A stretch of DNA of 64,000 nucleotides from positions 2,186,179-2,250,178 of the forward strand of contig VWZS01000321.1 of NCBI GenBank assembly GCA_013397075.1, written 5' to 3'. Positions 24,047-36,163 of the stretch are shown piece after piece. The notes beneath the pieces are model-generated. The model had not been told where the DNA came from. It saw nothing but the letters and a program-made list of their open reading frames with translations, and ran no database searches. Positions within the stretch are counted from its first letter, which is position 1. Each line of letters begins with the position of its first letter. This DNA is from Rhabdornis inornatus (lineage: Eukaryota; Chordata; Aves; Passeriformes; Rhabdornithidae). The position numbers and the translations under genes were made by a program.

Positions 24047-27000
24047 AATTCCCCTGTGTCACATAGCACAGCATCAGTGTCATAAATGCCTGAGGCTAAG
24101 CTTCCCCAGGGAGAGAGCTCAAAAGTGAATAGACTGGAAAAGAATGTAATCCTAAATAAGCTTCCTGTACAGACACAACAGAACTTCTTTTAAGGAGAAG
24201 TACTGAGAGCCTTGGTTTGGTTGGTTTTTGTTTGTTTGGCATCTTCCCTGGGTATCTTTTTGTTTGGTTTTTCGTTTTTGTAATTAACAAGGGAGACAAA
24301 TATGGAAAGTTTGTACTTTCCTGAAATGATGAGAAAGAAATACAGAAAAGGGTAACAAAGCTTGACAAAGCTTTCAAGAGCAGTAAAATAAATCTACAGT
24401 CAAATTCAGATTCTTTTAGACTTCTGTATTCTAAAACAGGAGAAAACTCCCAAATTCTTTTCAGAGCAATCTCAAAAAGGATTGACATTCATACTGGACT
24501 TCCATGTTATTCTCTTTTCCTCCAAACAGGCTACAGAATAAACAACAAAAAAAAACAGATGACAGGTTTAAGTCAGCTCAAGGGACAAAGTCCAGTGAGG
24601 AGGCACAGTTTGAGTTCATCATAATTTAAATCTGAAAACCCAGGAAATACACAACTGACCACCCCTTCTAAAATAACCAGGATTTATTGCCTTTTCAACA
24701 TAATGTCATATTTTGTGCTTTTCCCCTTGCTATACAAACTGTCATCACAGCCACCCTGCTAAAGAACTGATATCTTTTCCCAAGAAGATTTCAGAAGCAT
24801 GAAAGGTCTACCAGGGATTCAGACAGCTTGGCAAATTTGAATTTCATCTCTAGCAAAGTAACATCTACGATAAAATAAAATAACTGAGCAGATTCATAAA
24901 CACAGTTTATTATGAAAGTGCAGGATGGTTTCTGTGAGGGGAAACCCTGCCAGTCCTGAAAACTCCATGGCAATGTCCAACAGCATGTGAGTGAAGGGAT
25001 TCCATGAACATAGCACAGCTGCCATTTCAAACGTTATTAGAAAAAGAAAAGTTCCACTAGACTGGAGGAAACAGCCATTTCTGGACTGAGTGCTAACCCA
25101 AGGAACAAAAACAATAATGCTTAACCACTGCTGTGCAGGGTAAGGCCAAGTCAGAGACATTCCCTACTTAATGGTTTCTGTCAACATTGCCATCCATGAC
25201 CCAAAAAAAAATTAATTGGAAAAGGATTCCAAGTCTCTAACTCAAATGCCACAGCTAAACAGGAAGAACTCCAGAAAGACTCTACCCCAAAGCTGAAAAA
25301 GCAGACAAAAAAGATGACAAAGCAGCTTCAGCGGAAATAATGCATGCTACTGTTCCTAGGCACCATAACACCATTCTGCCCACTGCAACTACAGAAAATT
25401 CCATATTTAAAAATAAATTTTAGTTACCAACATCAGGTTACAATACAGCTTAGATATGCTTAGTGTTCTTTTTATAGTAGCTCTTCCACAGAAGAAAAAA
25501 AAAAGTCACCGCAAGTCCCTCTACTACATATTTGAATTTCAACAAAATAAAGACTAAAGTAGAAAATAAATGTTAGAAGACAGTGACAAATCAAGCTTTT
25601 AATTTAACAAAATACCCATAAATACTTCTCACATTAAAATAAAGTCTGCAAGTGTGTTAGCTTTAATGACTACTGAACAAAAATGAAAACAATTGGACTG
25701 AATTATCCTATAAATTCCACTTTATGGTACTTTGAGGAAACTGATCTAAGCAGAGAAATAACACTGCTAAAATCTCTAAGGAAGATGTACAAGCAACCTG
25801 TGTTAAAATGACACTGTCTCTACTCCTCCCCCACAAGAAATTTAATTTGTAATGGAAAGCCCGTATTGTAATCTGGGACCAGGTCCCTTTGATACATTTT
25901 ATTCTTTTCAAAGACACTGAACTCTACTTTTGGTGGCTGCAAATTCATACAGATACACCCTCAGGTATAAGCTCCAAGGCAGGAAACATACTTACGAAAG
26001 GAAATAAAAATCCTGCACATTTTAAATGCAGGTACTGAATGTGATAACAAATAGGTTTGTGCCTCAGAGTGGTTTGTGGGCCTTACAGAACAAAAGCAGC
26101 ACTGAACTGTAAGTGCCATTCAGTGAAAATGAGAGGGGTCTTACAAAATAAATGCTCTTTAGCACATCGAGGGTGCTAAGAAGAAACACAAACTACCGTG
26201 TGTAAAAGCTATTGAGAACCTAGGATAAAACTCAGAGCTACATTGGAATGAAGAAAGGACCGACAAAGCTAAATCTTAATGCAGGGCAATGCTTCAAGAC
26301 TTAAGAATCTGGAACAAGCCTGGTTGTAGCACCACAGCAATTTAACTCTTGTGTATTTGTTCTCAAGGCAGTTTGGTGGGTTTTGTTTTTAAGGAAAGGA
26401 GGAAAGAAGCTGAAAAAGCTGAAAGCCTAACAGAGCTCACTACAAGAAACTGAAATTGAGCTGCAGGATGAGTTGCTCATCTATAGGAGATGAAGTTTTT
26501 ATCGATGTCTTACCTAAATATACACTTGTTATTTATCTGTTTGATTCCATATAAATGACAGGGGTGAGGTGATAGAACCAGTGATGAGCAATGACCCCAG
26601 AACAAAAATAAGTACTTGCCATCATTCAGGTTAAGAGAAGACAGCAAAGAGTACATTTACTCTAGTCATTCTAAGAATAGAAGCTCATAATCTATTTGAA
26701 CTGCTAGATATTTTAATGGCCTGCAGAATATATCTAACTACATAGAACAGAACTCTTAAAGGAAATGAAATTCTCAGGGAAAAATACGATCTAATTAAAG
26801 CATCTGCAAACACGTTTCAGAAATGGGAAAGAATATTTAATTTTGTCAGCAACATCTGCAAAATGTTTTAATATGAGATCTATAACCCTCCTGACTTCCA
26901 GATTTTCAGAATATGTCAGAATGTTTTAAAAAACACATTAATTAGTACAGCAAGGTTGAAGGAGCACACACCATTTCACTGGAAAAAGACTATCCAGAAA

Positions 27001-30000
27001 TTGTGGTTGGTTTTATCTCACATCCCTGTCCCTGAACTCTGCCTCAAACTCCTCTCTTGTATCCCAATGTTACTAATATTTGTAATTATAAAGGTACCAT
27101 AAATTGTGAAGGTGTTATAAGGTATACAGATACCAGATTTGCAAATGAAATTTTGCTACTTTGCTTTCAGCAGCAGTCTCTTGCATTTGTGATTTAAGTT
27201 TTTTTTCCCCTTCAGTAAAATTGTTTCTTTTGCTTGAGACTTTCTCTTGTATTTCATATTCTTTTTCCTGAGGGCAGAAATTTCATATGCTTTTTCCTCC
27301 AGACTATAGATGGACATGTAGTTGAAGCCTCTCCCTTTATCCTTATTAACTGCTGTAACTTTGGACAAAACCAGAGGTAGCAAGACAGATAATGCAGACA
27401 TACATCTCCACATTGGCAATGTGAAACAGGGAAAGAAGTTGGATTGTCCAATGCAAAACCAAGCACGTTCTGAAAGATGGGAGTGCTTTAGCTACAAGCA
27501 AAATTTTGGCAAGATCATTTTCTCCAAGCCTTCATTCTGGAAACATGAAAAATGCAAGTTTCACCACCTTTGTTTAGTTTTCCAGTGTCCAACAGCAATT
27601 CAGGACACTTTTGCCAGTTCTCCCTGGAGTACACAGAATGTGGGTGAGGACAACCACACTGCATGCAGATGTAGTCAACCATTCCTACAGGAGCAAATGG
27701 AAAAGGTCCTGAGAGGCTAAGGGAACACTGAATCCATGGCACCTGCTCAGAGCAATCCACAATGTCCTTTGGGGAGACAAACAGATGGGTCAGAACCCTG
27801 ACACACAGCTCTTCAGGAAACTTTTCCAATCCCTCTACCTATATATGATAGGGGTTTAGAGGAAAACATTTCATAATGATAGGATTTATCATTACAGGAC
27901 TGTTATTAACTTCTTCAGCAAGTTTTCATTTGCTAACAACCCAAGTTCACTTAGAAATTTACTCCACTAATTATGTGTTCTTCATAAGCCTGTAATTCAA
28001 GATATTTTACACTGGTTCATACTTGGTATTGCCATATCTTGTTTCCACACTCTTAGAGTAAAGAAAACATTCAGCTATCCAATCAAACACTTCTCACTTA
28101 CTGTGGAAGTTGTTGACCTCTTTTTTAGCCCTGGCTATTTGAGAAAAATCAGGATTTCTGAAGCTACCAATAAAGCTGCATATGTCACTTCTAAATCACT
28201 GTGAAATCCATCAGATTGATCTAGAACAATTCAAAGACCAGAACACAAAATCTGAACTGACACTATGTCTGAAAACAGTGGCTCAAAACTAAAGCTACTG
28301 AATATCATCTACATGCATAGAAGCATCCATGAGAATAGTTTATAAGACTACTTTCTAATTCCAGTAAGCAAAAGAGCAGAAAGGCAGATCAGAAGTGCAT
28401 TCCTGGTTAGTCATAAATAGAAATCAGAGAAGAAAAAAAAACCTGTGGAAGAAAATTCATTCCCACTGATGGAATCTTTTCCAGTTTTCAAGTAAGGAGC
28501 ATGAAGACACTTGAGAAACAGAAGTTTTTGTTTTCGGAGCTGTCAGCCTGGTATCCTCTATCATCTTTACATCAACTTCCATTTCACATTCAAAAGGAAA
28601 AAGAAAAAATAAATCACCTGGAATTAATAGAAGTAAGATGTAAATTTATACTGCTTCCTGCAAGGTGACCACTTGTCACACAGCCCATTGAGATTCCCTA
28701 CAGGCCTGAAAGTAAAACTTCCAAGCCTGAAAGCAAACTTCAGCTGCATGTAAGGCTGAGAGCTTAATGTGTGAGCATCTGTTGCCACAGTTACTCCATT
28801 TAAAGTGCACTGTCATTTCCAAACTGCAGTACAGGTGTCCTATGCCACCAGTCTTAACCAGAAGCTTCCTATGTATTGAAATATTTTCTTCCTTCTGTTA
28901 CTTTTAATTGTATCATGCGGAATTACACTGAATAAAATATTGACTTCTAAGATTTATGCAGCTTAAGCAATAATGCAGTTGGTAACGCCTCTTACTCTAT
29001 TTTCTCTCATCCTCTATGGCAATTTTCTAAGCTTAAATATGCTAGCTCCTGGCATATGGCATGTTAATACACATGTTGTGGGAGCAATGTTCTCAATTTA
29101 TCTACCAGCGGTTGGCAGTGTTCACTCAATTCTCTACAGCACGACAGCAATTCCAGAGGATAGCCAAAAGTGACACACTGTCTCGGGCCAGGGTTATATG
29201 CTAACCTTCAATGTTTTATCTGGGCACGTTAAGTCATTCCATGAAAATTAGTCTTTAGTTAAAAAACCTGCAAGGATATCAAACTTCCATTCTGTTTTTT
29301 TATCTTTGTAATGGTTCAGTCTTAAGACATTACCTTGCATTCAGCTCAAGAACACCTCAGTACTTCTGGTAGTGTCCCTCTTTTCATATTTTTGGGTTTT
29401 TTTCTTTACCATTCCTAATTTAGATTCTCATTAACGTCACACCTCATAAATATTAAAGAGGTAGCAGTGATAACCTAGACTGCTTGCCTTATTCTACCCT
29501 AATTTTAGTGGGTTTGCCCTGACAGAAGCCTGTGGAGAACCTCCCACTTCAATACTGGCATCACTGAAGGCTTTATTATCCTAGTTTGTGCAATTTTAAA
29601 GAGCTCTTCTGTCATTCTGAATCCATGAAGACAACATATAGGTATTTTCAAGGACACTTGGCACTAGTTGATCTTGGAAAAAAGTCAGCCCTCAAAGCCT
29701 TCTCTGTTAGCAGATGGCTTTGTGAGCCAGTTACAAGCTTCACTTCACATCTTTCTTCCCTCAGTGCTTTGCAGAAATATATCCATCTATATATTTGGGC
29801 TTTTATATATATCAATACAGCTTTCTTTTTTTTTGCATTTCATTCTTTTGGCTAAATATAAATAATTCCATATTTCTCTCCACTTGCTAATTTTACTTTG
29901 ACAAGCCTTGACAGATGACAAGAAATCTTCTCTTGTGGCTTTCCCACATTCCTTCGGGCCTGATTGCATATCCACAAACAAAGCTGTCAGTGAAGCCACC

Positions 30001-31420
30001 TGCTTACTGACAAAGCAATGTGTAAAAAAGAAAGCTGCATGGTTTTTCAAATGGCATCCAAAGAACAACAGACAATCCAGAGCCATGAACCAGCACTTGC
30101 TTCAAATCAGAGATGTGCTAACTTTGTTACCCAATGTGTGGACTATCACTAAATGAGGGGTTTTTTTTTCCTTTTATTTTTCCCTTCAAAACTGGAGACA
30201 GGGAAAAGCAAAGAGAAGATGTCTCCATTCTAACCACTCTGCAAAATTCTTTCCCATGAAACAAGTAAAATGGTCCAGATCAACATCCACTGCATGAGCA
30301 CAGGAAGTTATATCAGATGACATAGTGCTGGTCCCACCACAAGGATAAATGCACAGGAAACACCACCAAAATATGATGGTTGGTACCAATTAGTAAAATC
30401 CAACCAACAGTACAGGCTGGCTGTGAGCCTCAAGGGCTACAGATACTTCAATATCAAAATGGACAAGGAAGAGGAGAGACAGGAAGGACTGTTTACATTT
30501 ATATATCATGCAACACCTATTATGCACTATTTCATACATACTATTATATTTCCTGATCTTTTAGCATTAGGATAGAAATATGTGGGTGAATATACCTTCC
30601 TTTCATTTCCTCAGAGTATTTCTACAGATATATACCCAATGCATTTCACTTTTATAACATACACTGAAGTTGAAAATAGTGTGAGGACATCTCCATTGCC
30701 TGTTCCTTTTCCATTGTCTACTAGATATGCACATTTTTATTAACACTGCAGCTTCGTATTTGCCAACACTTCTGAAGGAGTGAGAAGAAATACTCTGATT
30801 CTAGATCAGGCTAAAACAACCTCCAGACTGCTCTACTTTGGACCAGGGCAGCAGCTGAAAGCTGAAAATGTGTTTCTGCATGTCACTGAAGTATGAAATA
30901 TAGACAAGTGCCCAATTTTATCCCCAGATATTTCCCAGTAACTGAGTCAGTTAAAGTCCCTTTCTTGCTCTGCTTTGCTCAGATGGGACCCATCAAGATG
31001 AGATAAAGCATTTTTACAGACAGTCTAGCCTGTCTCTGAGCTTCAGGGCACGCATCTCTGCAGTGCCTGCTTCCCAAATATCCAGAGAGGGGCTCCTCTG
31101 GCTCCCAGCCCCTAGCCAGCACAGCTTTCCTTGCTGAAAAACGAAGGAAGGAGTTGAAAACCAGCACACTCACTCATTTAGTTGTGAGGTACATGGGAAG
31201 GGATACTCATACTTCTGCAGTGGAGATACTTGTTGCCTGTAATTGTTCCCTGTTAACTGGTTTTTCAATGACAATTTCACCCACAGGATTTGGAAGGCTT
31301 GCAAGACAGAGTTGCATTTGTCCCTGATATTACCCTGCATTAGAACACTTGCTCCTGAAAGCATACCTCTAGTTATGCATATTTTCAAGATGCACAACCA
31401 AAGCTCTCTAACATTCTTAC
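24047..31420. other. Unique non-coding DNA with weak exon signals
   Basis: No gene can be confirmed and no transposon is recognised. On the minus strand, 28102-28134 is a 33-bp segment between an acceptor-like CTGATTTTTCTCAAATAG and a GTAAGTGAG donor. It is open in two frames, too short to judge. Other isolated GTAAG sites (for example near 25992 and 26512) lack convincing partners. Confidence 0.45.
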
Positions 31421-31491
31421 CTGATCAAGTAAGAGCTTTTCTTTCCATGTTATATCATCACAAGCTAATGCCCAAATACTCTTCTCTACAA
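31421..31491 (-). CDS. Candidate internal exon, unknown gene
   Basis: On the minus strand, an acceptor-like GTTTAGTTACAG is followed by 71 bp: two bases completing a split codon and then 23 codons. These read VEKSIWALACDDITWKEK and then five more residues. The exon ends exactly at a consensus donor, GATCAG then GTAAGAATG. The peptide mixes charged and hydrophobic residues with two Trp, unlike the Lys/Asn/Phe-rich chance frames around it. It would start in phase 1 and end in phase 0. It does not join directly in phase to the candidate exon at 34828-35092. No family is recognised. Confidence 0.27.
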
Positions 31492-32973
31492 CTGTAACTA
31501 AACTGGCAACTCATTTCAAAGCTTACGATGTATAGCAAAGAGAAAATCTGAACTGGTAACATTCTTCTAATTGAGAGCATAAGTTATTTTAAACATCTGT
31601 ACAGATCCATCACAAAGGGATCACGGGAATAGTAAATGAGCCATACTGTACCTATAAAAAACATTAACAGTTTGACATCATTGATTACTATCAATGAGCC
31701 TTTCCCTATACCTTTTTAGTTTAAAAATTTAAAAAAAATTATAGCTAAAATTTAATTGTAGCTATAAGGAGTTTTATTGTTTGAAAACCAAGTAAGAGCT
31801 TGCAGTAGACACAGGACTGGTAAGCTGTTTATAATACATTTTTTAGAGTTTTCTCAACACTACTTCATTAGAAAAAATATTAATTTTTTTTTTAGTTTTG
31901 TCATATGAATTAATTTGTATAGACTCCTCACAGATATATAAGCAAGAACTTACATAAAGCTTTTATTTTTGTTTCTGCTCTCAGTTATACAGTGCCAGAA
32001 ATTTAAAGAACACCAAAAATACCAATATCAAATTCCCAAGGATGATTTTACCAAGAGTCAAATATACGTAATACAACAAATCTAAATTAGTTACTTGATA
32101 CATGCAAATGGTGACCCTTCACAGAGTCCTAAACAACAAGATGACTTCCAGGAACCTGGTCTGTAGCCACATGCAGGAAATAAACCAGTTAGAATTTTTA
32201 AATGTTGGTTCAGCTAGGAAGAAGAGAAAAATGGAACAGTTCACTGGAACATAAAATAGCCATGAAAATATTTCTGCTCAGGTACTTATAGTTGTGTTCC
32301 TGTTACAATTCAGTATTCCATCAACTTGGATTTGACAAGGCAGAAACCTCACAGTTAAAACCAGGAGTGTTTTTTCTCAAAGCAGAGGTAGTGAATTTGG
32401 GCTCAATAATCATTAAACAGGCACAGAGGGATGTACATTTTCTCATAGTTCAGTCTCTGAAGGCATTTGGTAGCAAATGAGTCCTTCAAATTGGACTCAT
32501 CATTACTCAGTTTTACAAGACAAGTATTGCACTGAGCTAATTGTGCATAGCCACCCAGCTTTACCTTTAAGCACAAGCTCCCTCATTACTTCCTTGGGAT
32601 TTTAATAGATTTGCTGTCTCTAAACAAGGGCTGCACAAATAAAGAATTACATTAAAGATACATAACAAAAAAGCCTGAAGTTTGGCCATAGCCTTGTACT
32701 GCAGGTAAGCAGAGTCAACAGGTCTGCCTAGAGACAAGCACAGGGGACTGAGGAGGCTCAGAGCACACAGGATGTGAATAAAAGAGGAGTCAGTGGAGGT
32801 GCCTGAGCACTTCCCCCAGGCACCTTCCAGTGCTGCAGCTGGGCAGAAAAAGCCAAGGGACAGGATGCCCTGAGCTATGGACAGAGCTGCACCACCAGTG
32901 TTGGATATTCACACAAAACAGTGGAGTTCTGCACGCCAAGGCAGGGCCAGAATTTACACCTTTCTTACCTTAC
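31492..32973. other. Unique DNA, possible intron
   Basis: I see no transposon or RNA gene. The block 32690-32960 is richer in G+C than its surroundings but has no recognisable content. If the flanking minus-strand exon candidates are real, this would be intronic. Confidence 0.45.
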
Positions 32974-33083
32974 CTGCTTCAGCCTAAGACCCAGGTAATT
33001 TCTCACTAGAGACCACCTTCCCTCTCTCACAGGGATCATCCACTCAGACTTTTCTACAGCTTTTTCTCCTCCCTCAAGAGTAT
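32974..33083 (-). CDS. Candidate internal exon, unknown gene
   Basis: On the minus strand, 110 bp are open between an acceptor-like ATAAATACCAG and a strong donor (AAGCAG then GTAAGG). The acceptor has only a modest pyrimidine tract, GTCTTTTTGAGGGCTTC. The frame gives 36 codons including EKSEWMIPVREGRWSLVRN and ending GLRLKQ. It would start in phase 1 and end in phase 0. The weak acceptor is the main doubt, and an in-frame stop lies just upstream of it. The family is not recognised. Confidence 0.25.
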
Positions 33084-33765
33084 CTGGTATTTATGAAGCC
33101 CTCAAAAAGACAATATGTAATTATTACATAAACATCTCAGTAGCCAAAGCAAAAAAATAAAATCCTCATCCTTATTAGGACATACACAACAGATATTAAC
33201 ATATCTCTACCCCATCCAACAGATACTGGTTATCCCACTTCATGTGTTTTATTCCAGAAGTGAGTTAGCTCTTATATCTCTGCAAAATCTATTTAAAATT
33301 ACCTGCACCTGAAATTTTAAACAGATGTGAGGTTTTTCCTTACACTCTAAACTATTCTGGCACCGGAGCTGGGGTTCTCATTCCCTACTGAATCTACACC
33401 AACGTCATAAGAAGCATATGCTTCAGCTCTCTCTGAAACATCTGGGAGTTTTCTTGGTTCACAATTCATGAAATTCAGTCAGGTGGGTGCAAGACATGTA
33501 ATGAGTTCATAAAGGACTCCAAGGACAAAGTGTATTTTAAGCCAAGAGCCACATTTAGACTGAGCAAGTTGAGCAATCACTAGGTCATATTAATGGCAGG
33601 TAAGATACTCTCTAAACTATGCATATTGGTGCTTTTCATCTCCATCTTCAGTTATTTCAAGAAAATGAACTGCACTAAACACATCTGAGCCCAAAGTTTT
33701 GCTGTCTTTTACATATCACTGCACAGTGGCTTCTTTCCATACAAAGAAGACACAAACACAATGTC
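33084..33765. other. Unique DNA up to the LTR insertion
   Basis: No repeat is recognised. On the minus strand about 33351-33480 is an open run of about 43 codons ending at TAG, with peptide texture like coding sequence. It has no consensus donor before the stop, so it is not called. Confidence 0.45.
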
Positions 33766-33771
33766 ACTTGA
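33766..33771 (+). repeat. Target-site duplication, left copy (ACTTGA)
   Basis: This 6-bp sequence lies directly left of the LTR and is repeated exactly at 34453-34458. A 6-bp duplication is usual for class II (ERVK/beta-like) integrases. Confidence 0.88.
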
Positions 33772-34159
33772 TGTTGCATCGTGTTATTTTACTTCTGCTT
33801 TCCTTTTGTTAAATGGTTTGTTCCCGTGTTAAAACCCCCTATTGATTATAGTAGTGGTTGCCTTAATCCCCACCCTTATCCTATCAGTCAGCCCCAATGC
33901 TCTCCCACTCCTCTAGAATGTTCCCCATCCATCACCCTTATCCACTCCCCTACAATTGTCAATCCCCGCTGGCCCCTCCCAAACTTCCAGTGTGTTCTGT
34001 GTCAGTTATCCCCTCCTCGGTTACTCATTTGATGTCTCTGTGTATTCCCCGCCTATGTTTTCCCCATTGGTTAATTATGTATTCAGTCCCGCCTTGTGTT
34101 CCGCCCCTAAGCTGTTGCGATTGGTTGCTGTAATGTCCCCTCCCCTGGGGGAGAGCCCG

Positions 34160-34167
34160 TATTTAAG
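34160..34167 (+). promoter_or_regulatory. TATA-like box of the ERVK-type LTR
   Basis: TATTTAAG follows a GC-rich stretch with inverted CCAAT boxes and precedes the AATAAA by about 90 bp. This is the expected U3/R arrangement. Confidence 0.55.
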
Positions 34168-34251
34168 TTAAGTTGCTGCAAGTCCTTTCTTGTGACCTTT
34201 TGTGGTATTCTGCCTTCTACTTTGTTTAAATTCTGTTCCCCCCGTCCCTCC

Positions 34252-34257
34252 AATAAA
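34252..34257 (+). terminator. Polyadenylation signal of the ERVK-type LTR
   Basis: AATAAA occurs in CCTCCAATAAACC, upstream of the GC-rich U5-like end. It would end transcripts running in plus orientation. Confidence 0.7.
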
Positions 34258-34452
34258 CCTATCCTGGACCCACAAAAGGACTCCCCCTGATCCTTTATTC
34301 TTCCCCGGACGCGCTGTCAGCCAAGAGGGCTCTCAGCCCCAGCCGCACTCCTGGTTCTCTGCCATCCGGGAGGCGGCCCACTCTCGGCGCCGGTCTCGCC
34401 TGGAGAGCTAGCTGGGCGAGCCGAGCTCGGGTGGAAAAGGCGAGCCGCGTCA

Positions 34453-34458
34453 ACTTGA
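34453..34458 (+). repeat. Target-site duplication, right copy (ACTTGA)
   Basis: This is the exact copy of 33766-33771, directly right of the LTR end GCGTCA. Confidence 0.88.
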
Positions 34459-34760
34459 CACACAACAAAAAAACGGTGCAGCTTTGACAGCTCAGTAAAA
34501 GACTCTTCTTCAGTTTTTAAGGAAAGAATAGCCAGCAGAAAACAAGTTTTAGTGACAACATTTCAGAGTCAAGGGATCAGGGTCTGAATGAATATTTACA
34601 TCTTGGACATTAAAGGTATTTATCCATGATATGAACTTTTAAATAACTAAGCACTTTTCTGTGTAATGTCGTAATGCTTCCATTCAGATAAAACCATCCT
34701 TGACCCTTTAAACCCTATACAAATAGTATCTAAAAATTCTAAAAACATTTTCTTCAGGCT

Positions 34761-34807
34761 GCATTACAGCACAGCTCGTTGCAGTAAGCGAGCTGTGTTC
34801 TACATGT
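34761..34807. other. Imperfect hairpin with perfect 9-bp core stem
   Basis: CACAGCTCG (34770-34778) pairs perfectly with CGAGCTGTG (34789-34797) across a 10-nt loop. The pairing extends outward with a G-T pair and further A-T/C-G pairs interrupted by small bulges, to about 34761 and 34807. It lies about 20 bp from the donor of the minus-strand exon candidate at 34828-35092. It could be a structured intronic RNA or a small hairpin precursor, but it is short for a vertebrate microRNA precursor. Confidence 0.45.
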
Positions 34808-34827
34808 TTGCAGGTGTACAAACTTAC

Positions 34828-35092
34828 TGAGCTCTGCAGTACCTCTGGTAGCAGTCATCTACAAATTGCAGTAAAGACTCTAAGGAGACTTTGTAGAAGT
34901 GACTCCCAGTGCAGAAGTGACAGAAGAGGATGAGGCCGAACAAGAGCTGCACAGTGAGCTGACTCACCCTCACCATTAAAGAGGTGCTCCCTGGTACATT
35001 GCAAAGGACAACACCTACTGTGTCAGAGGTTAAAAGCAAGTACGTGGACTGATTTTCCCCTCTCACGTGACGTATCGTGTACTTCACACCAT
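34828..35092 (-). CDS. Candidate internal coding exon, unknown gene
   Basis: On the minus strand, 265 bp are open: two bases, 87 codons, two bases. The acceptor is GTTCTTTTGCACCAG with a short pyrimidine tract. The donor is GAGCTCA then GTAAGT, and the frame's first stop (TAA) lies inside that donor, as expected if the exon ends there. The peptide begins GVKYTIRHVRGENQS, continues with strand-like STYLLLTSDTVGVVLC and helix-like RVSQLTVQLLFGLILF, and ends SLLQFVDDCYQRYCRA. The alternation of beta-like and amphipathic helical stretches is vaguely reminiscent of longin-type folds, but I cannot assign a family. The preceding candidate exon (36532-36563) ends in the phase this one needs, giving Asp at the junction. 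The nearby LTR and CR1 are antisense to it. Chance remains possible. Confidence 0.38.
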
Positions 35093-35754
35093 CTGGTGCA
35101 AAAGAACTCTTCCTTATCACACAGTTTAAATGCATGGAAGAGGCCCAACCACAGAATTATTGTTAGAACTATAAATATTTAGCATGTTATCTTTCCATAT
35201 GCAAGACTACTAATTTACACGCTCTCAAGTCCATTACTCTCTCCTGTCCTCAAAATACCGTGTTGCTATTCCCCAATGAGAAATTTCCCCTCAGAATTCA
35301 GGGCTGGCTATTCAACACATTTCCTAAAGCTGGGAGGTTTGTTATCTGTGTGACCAATATGAAACTCACTATTAACAGATTCCTTTTCCTTATTTGCCCT
35401 TTAGAAAGGGAAAAGGTGTGGGGAAGCACAGAAATCCCATAGAAGTACTCAGACTAAGTCCAGAGCTACTCCCCTTCCAGGGAAGGAATGGATCTCACTT
35501 GAAGGCAAAGAACATCTGTTATTCTGCAGACAGAAAATCACAAGGGAGAGAGCACTGTTGCCATCCACTCCGCCATAAAACCTCACCACCAGGGAGAAGC
35601 TGAGTAGTATTTGATGCAGAGAAGTGCAGCAAACTTGGGCTGTGTCAACAGGAGCACAGACCATCAAGGCAAGAAATTGCTTTTTGCTCTAGTCAGGATG
35701 TCTATAACTACTGCAGCCATTACTGTGCCCTCCAGAACCTGCAAATTAATGGTA
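35093..35754. other. Unique DNA, possible intron
   Basis: No repeat is recognised. It would be intronic if the flanking exon candidates are real. Confidence 0.45.
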
Positions 35755-36163
35755 GTAATAAGGTAAAAACAGTCAGTGCACAAGTCCTTTGAGAAGATAC
35801 TGAGGCAACTTGGCTTGCTAGATTTGGGAAAAAAAATAATAAAGCTTTGTGAGGGACCTAAGAGTAGCTCTCCAGTAATACCCAGTACTGAGGAGCTGAA
35901 AAGATGAGAAAGTCTGTCATGATGCACAACAGGAAAATGAGAGACAGCAGTCACTAATTGAAAAAAATTACTCTGACAGTTCAAGGGGAAAAGAGTCACT
36001 ACAAAAATAATTAGGCAGAGAAGCAGAGGCCCAAAGAGGTTGTGCAACCTCCATCCTGGGCTGCTTTCAAAGCCCAACTGGACAAAGCTCAGATGAGCCT
36101 CGTAGCTGACCTACTTTGAGCAGGATGTTGGCTAGGTCCCCTCCAGCCTGAATGATTTTGTGA
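35755..36163 (+). mobile_element. CR1 LINE 3' fragment
   Basis: This plus-orientation CR1 copy is 5'-truncated and diverged. Recognisable consensus-like segments in order are GAGGCAACTTGGCTTG, ACAGGAAAATGAGAGA, GGCCCAAAGAGGTTGTGCAA, CTCCATCCTGGGCTG, AAAGCCCAACTGGACAA, CTTTGAGCAGGATGTTGG and the terminal TCCCCTCCAGCCTGAATGAT. The left boundary is approximate. Minus-strand open frames across it are antisense artefacts. Confidence 0.85.

Larger units (their letters stand above)
33772..34452 (+). mobile_element. Solo LTR, ERVK-type endogenous retrovirus
   Basis: A 681-bp long terminal repeat in plus orientation runs from TGTTGCATCG to GAGCCGCGTCA, with TG...CA ends and perfect 6-bp target duplications. 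The left part is C-rich, with inverted CCAAT boxes (CCATTGGTTAA, GCGATTGGTTGC). A TATA-like box is followed about 90 bp later by AATAAA. The final ~190 bp are GC- and CpG-rich and resemble a U5. No primer-binding site, gag, pol or env follows, so this is a solo LTR left by recombination between the two LTRs of a provirus. Its ends and CpG content look well preserved, suggesting a fairly recent insertion. ERVK assignment rests on duplication length. The open frames within it are incidental. Confidence 0.92.

Noticed and set aside
33351..33480. Minus-strand run of about 43 codons between candidate exons
   Set aside because: It ends at TAG without a consensus donor and its phase fits neither neighbour; its length is expected by chance.
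33781..34411. Several Pro/Ser-rich plus-strand frames
   Set aside because: They lie inside the ERVK-type solo LTR and are produced by its C-rich sequence. No retroviral gene is present.
35664..36077. 137-codon minus-strand open frame
   Set aside because: It is the antisense of a CR1 3' fragment and has no splice framing.
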